From: Trueperella bialowiezensis
GTDB lineage: Bacteria > Actinomycetota > Actinomycetes > Actinomycetales > Actinomycetaceae
DNA: 64,000 bases
Direction of reading: 5' to 3'
Assembly: GCF_900637955.1 (NCBI RefSeq)
Contig: NZ_LR134476.1
Span: 1-64,000 of the forward strand
The notes under the pieces were generated by a model. The model saw only the letters and a list, made by a program, of their open reading frames with translations. It searched no databases and had not been told where the DNA came from. This document shows, piece after piece, positions 43,209-52,820 of this stretch. A program made the position numbers and the translations under genes. Each line of letters opens with the position of its first letter. Within the stretch, counting starts at the first letter, position 1.

Positions 43209-44051
43209 GTGAGTATTTTTGAGGCTATCGTGCTGGGAATTGTGCAGGGGCTGACCGAGTTTTTGCCGATTTCTTCCTCGGCACACCTGCGAATAGTTGG
43301 CGAATTGTTTCCGAACCTTGGCGATCCGGGCGTGACGTTTACGGCGATTACGCAAATAGGGACGGAAACCGCCGTTATTATCTATTTTTGGAAAGACATT
43401 GTGCGAATCGTCAAGCACTGGTTCAAATCGCTGCCGGTGGGTCCGTGGAAGAACCAGGTGCCGCGCAACGATCCGCACGCGCGCATGGGCTGGATCGTCA
43501 TCCTCGGTACGTTACCGATTGTCATCTTGGGCTTGCTGTTAGAAGACTTCATTGACACGTATTTCCGCAACCTGTACTTAACAGCTATCATGCTGGCCGT
43601 GTTCGCGGTGTTGCTAGGACTGGCGGACAAGTTCGGAAGTCGTGCGAAGAATTTGGAACAGATGAGTATTCGCGACGGCGTGATCCTCGGCTTTGCACAG
43701 GCGATGGCACTCATCCCGGGCGTGTCGCGCTCGGGTGGCACGATCACGGTGGGGCTAGCCCTTGGATACACGCGTACGGCAGCGGCACGGGTGTCGTTCT
43801 TCCTCGCGATCCCCGCGATCATGGGCTCGGGTTTCTACCGCTTGCTCACTGACGACGGAAGCGGACCGCAGGTGGGTGCGATGCCTACGCTGGTAGCTAC
43901 ATTCATGGCCTTCGTCGTGGGCTTCGCTGTTATCGTGGGCTTTTTGAAGCTGGTAGAGACCAAATCTTATTTCCCGTTCGTGATTTACCGGTTGCTCCTT
44001 GCAGCAGCTGTGGTCGGTATGCTCGGAGCGGGGATTCTCAGCCAGTACTGA
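43209..44051 (+). CDS. uppP: Undecaprenyl-diphosphatase (BacA type)
   Basis: 280 residues with about eight membrane helices. The two conserved loops are QGLTEFLPISSSAHL near residue 15 and LIPGVSRSGGTITVGLALG near 165, carrying the catalytic Glu, Ser and Arg. The enzyme recycles undecaprenyl pyrophosphate for cell-wall synthesis and can give bacitracin resistance. It is followed at once by mshC, as in M. tuberculosis where both lie close. Confidence 0.95.
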   Translation: MSIFEAIVLGIVQGLTEFLPISSSAHLRIVGELFPNLGDPGVTFTAITQIGTETAVIIYFWKDIVRIVKHWFKSLPVGPWKNQVPRNDPHARMGWIVILGTLPIVILGLLLEDFIDTYFRNLYLTAIMLAVFAVLLGLADKFGSRAKNLEQMSIRDGVILGFAQAMALIPGVSRSGGTITVGLALGYTRTAAARVSFFLAIPAIMGSGFYRLLTDDGSGPQVGAMPTLVATFMAFVVGFAVIVGFLKLVETKSYFPFVIYRLLLAAAVVGMLGAGILSQY

Positions 44052-44080
44052 GTGTGAGCGAGCTGGAAAGAGGGACTGTT

Positions 44081-45331
44081 GTGGAAACGTGGGATAAGCC
44101 GAGTGTTCCGGAACTGCCAGGGCAGCCGCCGACGTTGCGGCTCTATGATTCGGCCACGGGGCAGCTTGTTGATCTGACGAACGATTCCTTACGAATGTGG
44201 ATGTGCGGGATTACGCCCTATGACGCCACTCATTTCGGCCATGCGAATACGTATGTTGCGTTCGATACGCTGTCGCGGGTGTGGCGTGACGGCGGACGTG
44301 AGCTTGTGACGGCGTCGAACGTCACTGACATGGACGATCCGCTATTCGAACGTGCGGCTCAAACCGGGCAGGACTGGTATGAGCTGGCACTTACCCAAAC
44401 CCAGCTGTTTCGAGACGACATGGTAGCTCTGCGCGTGTTGCCACCGGACACGTGGACGGCCGTGACAGAGATTCTTGACCCGCTCGAAGAGCTGGTACGC
44501 AAAATGGAACAGGACGGCTATGCGTACCGGGTACCGGCTGAGGACGGCTCGGAATTCGTGTATGCAGATATCGCAGCAGACTCGCAGTTTTTGAGCGCAC
44601 CGGTTTTTGCGGACATGGATGTAAAAGCCTTGTTCGATGCTCGCGGGGGTGATTCGTGGCGTCCGGGTAAACGCAATGAGCTTGATCCTCAGCTGTGGAA
44701 GGGCGTGGTCGGTGATGACTATCGGCCTGCCGGCGGGCAGCCGGGCGATTGGCGGCCGGGATGGCATATTGAGTGCGCGCTCATGGCACACCAGAATCTG
44801 GGCGAGGTGGACGTCCACGCCGGTGGTAAGGATCTTATTTTCCCGCACCACGAAATGGCCGAGCACCACATGAGGCAGCTGAACCCTAACGGGCAAGAGG
44901 TCACCGTGCACGCGCACGCCGCCATGGTGGCTTACGAAGGCGAAAAGATGAGCAAATCGCTGGGCAATCTTGTGTTCGTGTCCAAGCTTCGTCACAGCGG
45001 GGTTGATCCGCGTGTGATTCGGCTCGCCATCTTGGCACAGCACTACCGGATCGACTGGGAATACGAAGATGCCGCGCTTGACCATGCGGCCGAACGTTTG
45101 CGTGAGTGGCAGGCCGGTATCGATGCGCCCGTCGGAGACGACGACCACGGTCAGCGTTCAAGTGAGGCGGTTTTGGCGCGCATACGTGAAGCGTTGAGTC
45201 ATGATCTTGATACTCCGCAGGCGCTGAAACTCATGGACGATCACCTTCGTGGCAGGAAATCGTGGGATTCGAAGGCTGATCGGGATCTGGCAAGGGACAC
45301 GATAGATGCACTTTTTGGAATCAACCTCTAG
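44081..45331 (+). CDS. mshC: Cysteine:GlcN-Ins ligase MshC (mycothiol synthesis)
   Basis: 416 residues from GTG 44081, which has AAAGAGGGA at good spacing and gives the family-typical N-terminus (TWDKPSVPELPG); GTG 44054 would add nine residues. The class I synthetase HIGH-like motif is in MCGITPYDATHFGHANT, which includes the zinc Cys, and KMSKS is present as GEKMSKSLGN. MshC joins cysteine to glucosaminyl-inositol in mycothiol synthesis. It resembles cysteinyl-tRNA synthetase but lacks the tRNA-binding C-terminal part and has the MshC-specific TPYDATH motif. Confidence 0.93.
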   Translation: METWDKPSVPELPGQPPTLRLYDSATGQLVDLTNDSLRMWMCGITPYDATHFGHANTYVAFDTLSRVWRDGGRELVTASNVTDMDDPLFERAAQTGQDWYELALTQTQLFRDDMVALRVLPPDTWTAVTEILDPLEELVRKMEQDGYAYRVPAEDGSEFVYADIAADSQFLSAPVFADMDVKALFDARGGDSWRPGKRNELDPQLWKGVVGDDYRPAGGQPGDWRPGWHIECALMAHQNLGEVDVHAGGKDLIFPHHEMAEHHMRQLNPNGQEVTVHAHAAMVAYEGEKMSKSLGNLVFVSKLRHSGVDPRVIRLAILAQHYRIDWEYEDAALDHAAERLREWQAGIDAPVGDDDHGQRSSEAVLARIREALSHDLDTPQALKLMDDHLRGRKSWDSKADRDLARDTIDALFGINL

Positions 45332-45989
45332 GCAGCTACCGGACGCCGTGCTAGTAGATATGGACGGCACGCTCACAGACACGGAAAAGCTGTGGTTTCA
45401 AGCCGAAATTGACGTCATGGCCGACTTTGGCCGGGAGTGGAAATCAGGCGACGAGACCGAACTGATCGGGATGAATCTGCATGACTCGTCACACTATTTA
45501 GTACGCAAACTAGATCTCGACGTCGAACCGGCCGAGTTCGGGCGAATCCTCACGGACAGGGTTGCCCAGCTGGCCGCCGAACACGGGGCGCCATGGCGGC
45601 CAGGAGCCCGCGAACTGCTCGAGCTCTTAAGTGCGCTCGGCATTCCGAGTGTGTTGGTCACAGCCTCGATGCGTAACCTCGCCCAGTTCACGCTCGATCA
45701 AGCGCCGGCTGGATCCTTGGAATATTGCGTGAGCGGCGAAGACGTGAGTGCGGGAAAGCCCGATCCGGAACCGTACCTGCGCGCTGCGTCGCTAGTCGGG
45801 GCAGACCCGTCGCGTTGTATTGCTTTCGAGGATTCGATCCCGGGGCTGACATCGGCGATCAGTTCGGGCGCAGTCACCTACGGAGTGCCGCTCAACATCG
45901 ACATTAGCCACGTGCGTGGTGCGACCATCATCGACTCACTCGAGGTCGTCAACGAAGAGTTCTTACACACGGCTCTAGCGCGCAGGTAG
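45306..45989 (+). CDS. HAD-superfamily phosphatase (beta-phosphoglucomutase-like)
   Basis: 227 residues from ATG 45306, overlapping mshC by 26 bases. Motif I DMDGTLTDTE, motif II VLVTAS and motif III-IV with GKPDPEPYL and AFEDSIPGL are complete. A helical cap lies at residues about 30-100. HAD genes behind mshC are common in actinobacteria; a role in the mycothiol path has not been shown. Substrate unknown. Confidence 0.88.
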   Translation: MHFLESTSRQLPDAVLVDMDGTLTDTEKLWFQAEIDVMADFGREWKSGDETELIGMNLHDSSHYLVRKLDLDVEPAEFGRILTDRVAQLAAEHGAPWRPGARELLELLSALGIPSVLVTASMRNLAQFTLDQAPAGSLEYCVSGEDVSAGKPDPEPYLRAASLVGADPSRCIAFEDSIPGLTSAISSGAVTYGVPLNIDISHVRGATIIDSLEVVNEEFLHTALARR

Positions 45990-46007
45990 AGCAAAATTCT
46001 GCCGAGG

Positions 46008-46841
46008 CTAGCTGGCTTTACCTACTTCGGCTGTCAGAAGCTGCTTAACTCCAGACTCGCTCATCTCAGGAGGAGTGTTCCCGTAGGCCGGGCACACGTC
46101 TTGGAAATGGCACCAGTTACACAGAGGGCCCTTCGACGGTTCGAAAACACCTGAATCAATGCGCCCCCGAATCGCTGACCAGATCGAATCGACTTCCATT
46201 GCTAGTGCAGCGACGTCGTCTGGATGTGGATCGTAGGTTAGCACGCGCCCGTCTTTGAGGTAGATGAGCTGCGTGCGAGCGGGCAACACGGCGTCGGAAT
46301 GATAGAGCGCCGTTGCATAGAACCGCATTTGGAATAGCGCTTCGGATTGGAAACGTGGCGCGGGAGACTTGCCCGTCTTGTAATCAACGAGCCGGAGCTG
46401 CCCGTTTGGTGCACGGTCAATGCGGTCAATAATCCCGCGGATCGCAAGCCCGGACGGTAGCACGGCGTTGACGAAGCTTTCCCGCGCATCGGGCTCTAAG
46501 AACTGCGGGTTTTCCAAGTGAAAATAGTTGGCGATAAGTGGCCGAGCAGAGCCGAGCCACTCGGCTTGATCGCGCTCCGACTCAAAAAGCTCGAGCACGC
46601 TGGGATCTTTTTCCACATGTGTGTGCCAGGCTGGTTCCAGCAGCTCCTGAGCACGTTCGGGTGTGCGCTCGGTTGCCGGTGAATCGTACAGGTGCTCCAA
46701 CACGGAGTGCACGATCGTTCCGCGTAGCGCGGCAAGCGACGGCGGTTCTGGAAGCCTGTCGATCACGCGAAAGCGGAACTTGAGCGGGCAGTTCTTAAAA
46801 TCTGCGGTGCGCGAGGGCGAAAGAGCAGCGTGTCGTGTCAT
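46008..46841 (-). CDS. RecB-family PD-(D/E)XK exonuclease-like protein
   Basis: 277 residues from the ATG at 46841, which follows a TACGGT element by seven bases; the open frame reaches 46889. The nuclease core reads GIIDRIDRAPNGQLRLVDYKTGK (Asp and the DYKTGK catalytic Lys), and a Cys set near the end (CNWCHFQDVCPAYG, with an N-terminal FKNCPLKFRFR) fits an AddB/Cas4-like Fe-S cluster. Homologous to M. tuberculosis Rv2119. It probably cleaves single-stranded ends in repair; partner unknown. Confidence 0.88.
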   Translation of the reverse strand: MTRHAALSPSRTADFKNCPLKFRFRVIDRLPEPPSLAALRGTIVHSVLEHLYDSPATERTPERAQELLEPAWHTHVEKDPSVLELFESERDQAEWLGSARPLIANYFHLENPQFLEPDARESFVNAVLPSGLAIRGIIDRIDRAPNGQLRLVDYKTGKSPAPRFQSEALFQMRFYATALYHSDAVLPARTQLIYLKDGRVLTYDPHPDDVAALAMEVDSIWSAIRGRIDSGVFEPSKGPLCNWCHFQDVCPAYGNTPPEMSESGVKQLLTAEVGKAS

Positions 46842-46848
46842 GCATCCA

Positions 46849-46854
46849 ACCGTA
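46849..46854 (-). promoter_or_regulatory. -10 element of the RecB-like gene (leaderless type)
   Basis: Minus-strand TACGGT ends seven bases before ATG 46841. Confidence 0.4.
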
Positions 46855-46882
46855 TCCACTTGCACCGACAATTTTCCGTAAG

Positions 46883-47968
46883 ATGGCACAGATGACTACT
46901 TATCCACACCCATTGGGTTCTGATCGCCGCAGAGGTCCATTCCGCGCAGGTGAACGAGTTCAACTGACCGATAGAAAAGGACGCCGCTACACCACAATGC
47001 TGACCCGCGACGGGTATTTTCAGTCGCAGCGTGGCAACTTCCGGCATCACGTTCTGATTGGTGCAGAGGAAGGAACTGTTTTCGAAACCGAGTCGGGACA
47101 CGAGATGCAAGCGATGCGTCCACTCGTGGCTGACTACGTGTTTTCGATGCCCAGAGGAGCCACGCCCATCTACCCGAAAGACGCGGCGCAGATCATTCAG
47201 CAAGCCGATATTTTCCCAGGTGCGCGCGTGTTCGAAGCCGGAGTGGGATCGGGTGGGCTCACCCTGTCGCTACTGGCTGCGATCGGTCCAGACGGCCATC
47301 TCACCTCGTGCGAGCGGCGTAGCGAGTTCGCCGAGATCGCCCAGGCCAACGTGGAATCGTGGTACGGCCCTCAACAACCGCCGTGGGATCTCATCGTCGG
47401 TGAAGCAGCAACCGTGCTCGGCGATCTAGACGAAGCGAGCCTCGATCACGTCATTCTCGACATGCTGGCGCCCTGGGAAATCATTGCCGATGCGGCACGG
47501 GCGCTACGCTCCGGCGGCGTCGTCGTCGGATATGTGACGACGACGACCCAGCTGTCACGGTTCGTCGAGCTGCTCCGTGAGTCGGAGTGTTTCAGCGAGC
47601 CCGACGCGTTCGAGACGGTCATGCGAACGTGGCACCTCGACGGTCTGGCCGTGCGCCCTAACCACTCGATGGTCGGACACACGGGATTTCTCGTCATCGC
47701 CCGGCGTATCGCCAGGGGCAGCACACCCTTGGAACGGAAGAAGAGGCCGGCACCAGCCGCGCATTCCGAAGCGCCCGATTGGGATACGTGGAGTGGCGAG
47801 GACCTGCCACAGCGAGAGATGTCAGAAAAGAAGTTGCGTAAAGTTCGCCGCGATGTGGCACACCGCGCGGATGTTGAACTATCCGGCTCGTCCGTTCCGG
47901 GCGATAATAGCTCTCGTATGAATCGTAAGCTTGCCGAGGAAGCGCGCAAGAGGAGGGACGAACAGTGA
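46883..47968 (+). CDS. trmI: tRNA (adenine-58-N1)-methyltransferase TrmI
   Basis: 361 residues from ATG 46883 (ATG 46892 is also possible). After an N-terminal beta-rich part with DYVFSMPRGATPIYPKDAA, the SAM motif FEAGVGSGGLTLSLL lies near residue 125, and DHVILDMLAPWE marks the catalytic region. The C-terminal 80 residues are a basic extension not needed for the fold. It methylates A58 in the T-loop of tRNA. It overlaps arc by four bases. Confidence 0.93.
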   Translation: MAQMTTYPHPLGSDRRRGPFRAGERVQLTDRKGRRYTTMLTRDGYFQSQRGNFRHHVLIGAEEGTVFETESGHEMQAMRPLVADYVFSMPRGATPIYPKDAAQIIQQADIFPGARVFEAGVGSGGLTLSLLAAIGPDGHLTSCERRSEFAEIAQANVESWYGPQQPPWDLIVGEAATVLGDLDEASLDHVILDMLAPWEIIADAARALRSGGVVVGYVTTTTQLSRFVELLRESECFSEPDAFETVMRTWHLDGLAVRPNHSMVGHTGFLVIARRIARGSTPLERKKRPAPAAHSEAPDWDTWSGEDLPQREMSEKKLRKVRRDVAHRADVELSGSSVPGDNSSRMNRKLAEEARKRRDEQ

Positions 47969-49638
47969 ACGACCAAGAGGAAATCTTCGGCCTCCAAGAA
48001 GCCATCGCCTCACTCGAAGAGAAAAACGATCGGCTCGCCACAGCGCTCCAACAGGCACGCCGCCGCATCCAGGACCTGTCGACTCAGGTAGAAAAACTAT
48101 CCGAACCACCAGGGTCGACTGCCACGTTCATTTCAGCTGATCATGACCGCCACGAAGTGCTCGCACTGGTCAATGGGCGGAAGATGATTCTGGCAGCATC
48201 CACGCTCATCGAACTGGGCAACGTTCGCCCAGGCCAAGAACTGTTGTTGAACGAGGCGCTCGTCGTCGTCGGAGTATCGAGCTACGAACGGGTAGGCGAG
48301 ATCGTCACGGTCAAACTCGTCATCGACAGCGAGCGCGCTCTAGTTCAGGTGCACGCCGACGACGAACGAGTCATGCGCATATCCGGGCGCCTACAAGATC
48401 AGGATGTGCGAGTTGGCGACACGGTGCTGGCCGACACGAAGGCGGGCTTCATCCTTGAGCACGTGGAGCGCCCCGACGTCGAACACCTGCTGCTCGAAGA
48501 GGTGCCCAACGTGTCCTATTCCGACATCGGCGGCTTGGACTCGCAGATCGAACAGATTAAAGATTCTGTCGAACTGCCGTTTGAACAGCCCGAACTGTAT
48601 CGGGAACACGGGCTTAAACCACCAAAGGGTGTGCTGCTGTATGGGCCGCCGGGTACCGGTAAGACGCTGATCGCGAAGGCGGTTGCCACGTCGTTGGCTA
48701 AGAAAATATCCGAGCGTGATGGCCACGAGGCGCGTTCGTACTTCCTCAACATCAAAGGCCCGCAGCTACTTGACAAGTACGTCGGTGAAACCGAACGGCA
48801 AATCCGGGAAATTTTTTCTCGCGCCCGCGACCGCGCTGCCTCGGGAATCCCCGTTGTCATCTTTTTTGACGAGATGGAAGCGCTGTTCCGCACCCGTGGC
48901 TCCGGCATTTCTTCCGACGTCGAAACCACGGTTGTTCCCCAGTTGCTCGCCGAAATCGACGGCGTCGAGCAGCTCGATAACGTCATCGTCATCGGCGCAT
49001 CGAACAGAGAAGACATGATTGATCCGGCTATTTTGCGACCCGGCCGGTTGGACGTGAAGATCAGAATCGAACGCCCCGATCTGGCCGGAGCTGCCGATAT
49101 TCTGCTCAAGTACCTCACGCCTGATCTGCCGATTCACCGCGACGAACTAGCCAAGCACGGAAACGCTGAAGCGGCCGTGACCGCCATGGCTCATGCCACC
49201 GCTCAGCAGCTGTTTACGCGCAGCGAGGATAACGAATACATCCACGTCACATACAGTGACGGCAGCACCGAGGTGCTCTACGTGTCCGATTTCGTCTCGG
49301 GTGCGATGCTTGCCGCCATCGTGGACCGCGCGAAGAAGCTCGCGATTAAGGACTTGCTAGCCACTGGGCAGCGAGGTATTCGCCAGCAGCACTTGTTGAC
49401 TGCCCTTGCCCAGGAAATTCGGGAAAACGAAGACCTGAGCCAGATGACTAACCCGGATGAATGGGCGCGCGTACACGGGCGCACATCCGGTAAGCGGATC
49501 ACCTTCGTCAAACCACTTGCCGGGCACAAGGTCGATCAGACCGAGACTCCAAGCGAGCCAGAGACGCCAGCGGGTAGGATGAGCAACGATCGTCCGGTCA
49601 ACCAGTGGGACGACGTGGTTCGTGAGGGGCTGATATGA
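47965..49638 (+). CDS. arc: AAA ATPase ARC/Mpa (pupylation-linked)
   Basis: 557 residues from GTG 47965, with AGGAGG eight bases upstream. An N-terminal coiled coil (residues about 3-50) that binds Pup is followed by two OB domains and one AAA module: Walker A GPPGTGKT near residue 230, Walker B VVIFFDEMEA, and arginine finger region ILRPGRLD. The extreme C-terminus ends VVREGLI and lacks the QYL motif by which Mpa docks to the 20S proteasome. This matches ARC of proteasome-free actinobacteria such as Corynebacterium. It unfolds pupylated proteins. Confidence 0.95.
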   Translation: MNDQEEIFGLQEAIASLEEKNDRLATALQQARRRIQDLSTQVEKLSEPPGSTATFISADHDRHEVLALVNGRKMILAASTLIELGNVRPGQELLLNEALVVVGVSSYERVGEIVTVKLVIDSERALVQVHADDERVMRISGRLQDQDVRVGDTVLADTKAGFILEHVERPDVEHLLLEEVPNVSYSDIGGLDSQIEQIKDSVELPFEQPELYREHGLKPPKGVLLYGPPGTGKTLIAKAVATSLAKKISERDGHEARSYFLNIKGPQLLDKYVGETERQIREIFSRARDRAASGIPVVIFFDEMEALFRTRGSGISSDVETTVVPQLLAEIDGVEQLDNVIVIGASNREDMIDPAILRPGRLDVKIRIERPDLAGAADILLKYLTPDLPIHRDELAKHGNAEAAVTAMAHATAQQLFTRSEDNEYIHVTYSDGSTEVLYVSDFVSGAMLAAIVDRAKKLAIKDLLATGQRGIRQQHLLTALAQEIRENEDLSQMTNPDEWARVHGRTSGKRITFVKPLAGHKVDQTETPSEPETPAGRMSNDRPVNQWDDVVREGLI

Positions 49639-51218
49639 GCGTACGGCGTGGTATCGGATTAGAAACAGAGTTCGGGATTCTTGACGCCGATAATCCGCGG
49701 GCGAATCCGATTGTGCTGTCAACGGATGTGGTGGATGCCTATGGTGGGCGCGGAAGCGCTGCCGGGGGAGCGGGTGCGATCCGGTGGGATTATCACGGGG
49801 AAGATCCGCTGAACGATGCACGTGGTTTCCGTATTGACCGCGCGAGTGCCCACCCGTCGATGCTCACCGACGATCCGGACAATCCTGCGCCGTCGGGGGA
49901 CGTTCGCCTCGAATCGGTGCGCCGCCCGTCGGAAAAAGAGCTTGCCTTGCCGCGCGCGGCGAACGCTGTGTTAACGAATGGGGCCCGGCTTTACGTCGAT
50001 CACGCTCACCCGGAGTATTCCTCGCCTGAAGTAGCTAACCCGCGCGAGGCGATCCTATGGGACAGGGCAGGCGATGCGATCGCGGTGGAAGCCATGGAAC
50101 TTCTGGGCGAAGCAGGGCGCAATATCGTCTTGTACAAGAACAACGTGGATGGCAAGGGAGCATCCTACGGTAGCCACGAAAACTATCTGGTGAATCGCGA
50201 CCTCGATTTCCAGGACATCATCCGCTATCTCACGCCTTTCTTTGTGACGCGGCAGATCCTATGTGGGGCGGGGCGGCTTGGCCTTGGCCAGCAGTCACAA
50301 CAGCCCGGTTTTCAGATTTCCCAGCGGGCTGATTACATCGAAAACGATGTCGGCCTGGAAACCACGTTCAACCGGCCGATTATCAATACGCGCGATGAAC
50401 CGCACGCCGATCCTGAGCTGTACCGGCGACTGCACGTCATTTGCGGCGATGCGAACTTGTTTGACGTGTCGAATTTGCTCAAGGTTGGAACGACGTCGCT
50501 CGTGTTGTGGCTTCTCGAATCAGGCAGGGTGCCACTCTCATTGGACAGCGCAATGCTGTATGAGCCGGTGCGTGCTGGGTGGGAGATTTCGCACGATCCT
50601 ACTTTGACGCGCACGGTGGACATGGTTGATGGCACGCAGTGCACGGCGATTGATGTCCAGCAGATGTATCTTGATGCGATCCGTGATGAGTTGGGCGATG
50701 ATCTGGATTTTGACACCCGAGAAATCCTCACCACGTGGCAAGAAACCCTCGACATGCTTCGCGTTGACGTGTTGTCGGCAGCCGGCCGGGTCGAATGGGT
50801 AGCCAAATATCAGATGCTTGATTCGCTACGCCAGCGTACGGGCGGGTCGTGGGATAACGATCGGCTGCGCGCTTTCGATCTGCAATGGCACGATCTGCGC
50901 CCTGATAGGTCGATCGTCAATAAATTGGATGAGGCCGGCCGAGTGGAACGCCTGTTCCACCCCGAGCAGGTGGACTGGGCAGTGCGGCACGCGCCGCAAA
51001 GTACGCGCGCATATTTGCGTGGTGGTCTGATCCGCCGGTTTGCGGGCAACGTCATGGCAGCGGGCTGGGATGGGATCACACTCGACGTGCCAGGCTATGA
51101 GAGTCTGGTGCGCATTCCGCTTGCACACCCGCAACGCGCGAATCAGGAACTTGTGGGTGAGATCTTGGAAAACGCGGAGTCTGTGGAAGATTTTTTGGTT
51201 CATCTCACGTCGGCCTAG
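49635..51218 (+). CDS. dop: Deamidase/depupylase Dop
   Basis: 527 residues. The glutamine-synthetase-like fold starts GIGLETEFGIL. The region around residues 40-80 (GSAAGGAGAIRWDYHGEDPL) is the Dop loop that PafA lacks. ARLYVDHAHPEYSSPE includes the Asp thought to attack in depupylation. Dop turns the C-terminal Gln of Pup into Glu and also removes Pup from proteins. It overlaps arc (ATGA) and is followed by pup 46 bases on. Confidence 0.95.
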   Translation: MSVRRGIGLETEFGILDADNPRANPIVLSTDVVDAYGGRGSAAGGAGAIRWDYHGEDPLNDARGFRIDRASAHPSMLTDDPDNPAPSGDVRLESVRRPSEKELALPRAANAVLTNGARLYVDHAHPEYSSPEVANPREAILWDRAGDAIAVEAMELLGEAGRNIVLYKNNVDGKGASYGSHENYLVNRDLDFQDIIRYLTPFFVTRQILCGAGRLGLGQQSQQPGFQISQRADYIENDVGLETTFNRPIINTRDEPHADPELYRRLHVICGDANLFDVSNLLKVGTTSLVLWLLESGRVPLSLDSAMLYEPVRAGWEISHDPTLTRTVDMVDGTQCTAIDVQQMYLDAIRDELGDDLDFDTREILTTWQETLDMLRVDVLSAAGRVEWVAKYQMLDSLRQRTGGSWDNDRLRAFDLQWHDLRPDRSIVNKLDEAGRVERLFHPEQVDWAVRHAPQSTRAYLRGGLIRRFAGNVMAAGWDGITLDVPGYESLVRIPLAHPQRANQELVGEILENAESVEDFLVHLTSA

Positions 51219-51264
51219 CCGTGCCTGAGCTACGTGACTACGATGTGCACTAGGAAAGGATGAC

Positions 51265-51447
51265 ATGTCTGAACAGGAATTTCTGCAGCCACGCAGGCGC
51301 ACAGAAGAACAGAGCCAGGAGTTACCTCAAGCGGTGGTGAATACGGCGGATTTCGATGTGGACGATCTGCTCGATAACATCGATTCGATCTTGGAAGAGA
51401 ATGCGACGTCGTTCGTGCAGGGTTTTGTGCAAAAGGGTGGCCAGTGA
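51265..51447 (+). CDS. pup: Prokaryotic ubiquitin-like protein Pup
   Basis: 60 residues from ATG 51265 with AGGAAAGGA upstream. It is disordered and acidic, with the conserved helix region DFDVDDLLDNIDSILEENA and the C-terminus FVQKGGQ. The last residue is Gln, so Dop must convert it to Glu before ligation. The stop overlaps the pafA start. Confidence 0.96.
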   Translation: MSEQEFLQPRRRTEEQSQELPQAVVNTADFDVDDLLDNIDSILEENATSFVQGFVQKGGQ

Positions 51448-52820
51448 TTCCACGCCGTATTTTAGGCGTTGAAACGGAATACGGCGTGCTGTGCGCGTCG
51501 GAGACTGACGGCCAGCCGTTAGTCGACGCCGAGGAAGCCGCCCACGCCCTTTTCGAGCCACTGTTGCAACGTACCCGGTCGACCAACGCGTTCTTACCTA
51601 ATGGTGCGCGGCTTTATCTCGACGTGGGAGCGCATCCGGAATATGCCACGGCAGAGTGTGACGACCTCGGAGATCTGCTTGCCAATGATCGTGCTGGCGA
51701 CGCACTTTACGCAGACATGGCGGCGCAGGTAGATGAGCAGTTCCCGGGCGGTAAACTGCACCTGTTCAAGAACAATCTGGATAGTTACGGCAACTCGTAC
51801 GGGTCTCACGAGAACTATTTGGTACGTCGTCGCCGTGACTTCCGGGCACGGATCGATTCGCTGATTCCGTTCTTTGTGACGCGCCAGATCATGGTGGGGG
51901 CCGGTTTCGTCGAGGTGACGGATGACGGGCCGAGGTACAAGATTTCGCAGCGTGCTGACATTATGGACGACGCCGTGTCGGCGGCCACCACGAGGTCGCG
52001 GCCGATGATTAACACGCGTGACGAACCGCATGGGGATGCCGAACTGTATCGGCGTATGCACGTGATCGTCGGCGATTCGACAATGTCGGATTCTACGACG
52101 GCGCTAAAAATTGGTTCGACTGAAGCTCTGATAAACGTGATTGAGTCTGGCAGGCGGATGACCGTGCGTGAACTGGCCGATCCGGTTGAGGCGATCCGGG
52201 AAGTCAGTGTCGATACGACGGGGCGGGCGCTCGTGACCCTTAAAGATGGGTCGACGATGAGCGCGCTGGAGATCCAACGTGAGGTCTACGAGTTCGTCGT
52301 CACTCACTACGAAGAGGAAGGATGGCTGGCTGAGCTCGATCCAATTCGGCGTTATGTGTTTGACCTGTGGGGTCGCACGCTTGACGCGCTTGAACAGAGC
52401 GCCCCGGAACGTGTAGCAACGGAGATTGACTGGATTGCTAAGTGGCGGCTGCTGGGCCGTTACGCGGACAAACTGGGTGTGAATCTAGCTGACCCGCGTA
52501 TTGCCCGGCTTGATCTTGCCTGGCACGACATCACGGATGCCGGTCTGCGCCCCGCGTTGGAACGAAGCGGCGGGCTGAAAAAACTTATGAGCGCTGAGCG
52601 CATTGAGGAGGCTAAGGGGATTCCGCCGCAGACCACGCGGGCAAAGGTCCGGGGTGATTTTGTGGCGCTTGCGATGGAAAATCGGCGTGATTTCATGGTC
52701 GATTGGATGAATATTCGCCTTCTTGACGACGACGGCGCACGCCACTTTACCCTGAAAGATCCGTTCGCAGCTGCTGATGCTCAGATCGACGAACTTATGG
52801 AGCACATGGATCGTGCATAA
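51444..52820 (+). CDS. pafA: Pup-protein ligase PafA
   Basis: 458 residues from GTG 51444. It shares the glutamine-synthetase-like fold with Dop (RRILGVETEYGVL, ARLYLDVGAHPEYATAE, HLFKNNLDSYGNSYGSHENYLV) but lacks the Dop loop. It joins the gamma-carboxylate of Pup's terminal Glu to lysines of target proteins. The four-base overlap with pup leaves no room for prcB/prcA, which stand between these genes in M. tuberculosis. Confidence 0.96.
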   Translation: MIPRRILGVETEYGVLCASETDGQPLVDAEEAAHALFEPLLQRTRSTNAFLPNGARLYLDVGAHPEYATAECDDLGDLLANDRAGDALYADMAAQVDEQFPGGKLHLFKNNLDSYGNSYGSHENYLVRRRRDFRARIDSLIPFFVTRQIMVGAGFVEVTDDGPRYKISQRADIMDDAVSAATTRSRPMINTRDEPHGDAELYRRMHVIVGDSTMSDSTTALKIGSTEALINVIESGRRMTVRELADPVEAIREVSVDTTGRALVTLKDGSTMSALEIQREVYEFVVTHYEEEGWLAELDPIRRYVFDLWGRTLDALEQSAPERVATEIDWIAKWRLLGRYADKLGVNLADPRIARLDLAWHDITDAGLRPALERSGGLKKLMSAERIEEAKGIPPQTTRAKVRGDFVALAMENRRDFMVDWMNIRLLDDDGARHFTLKDPFAAADAQIDELMEHMDRA

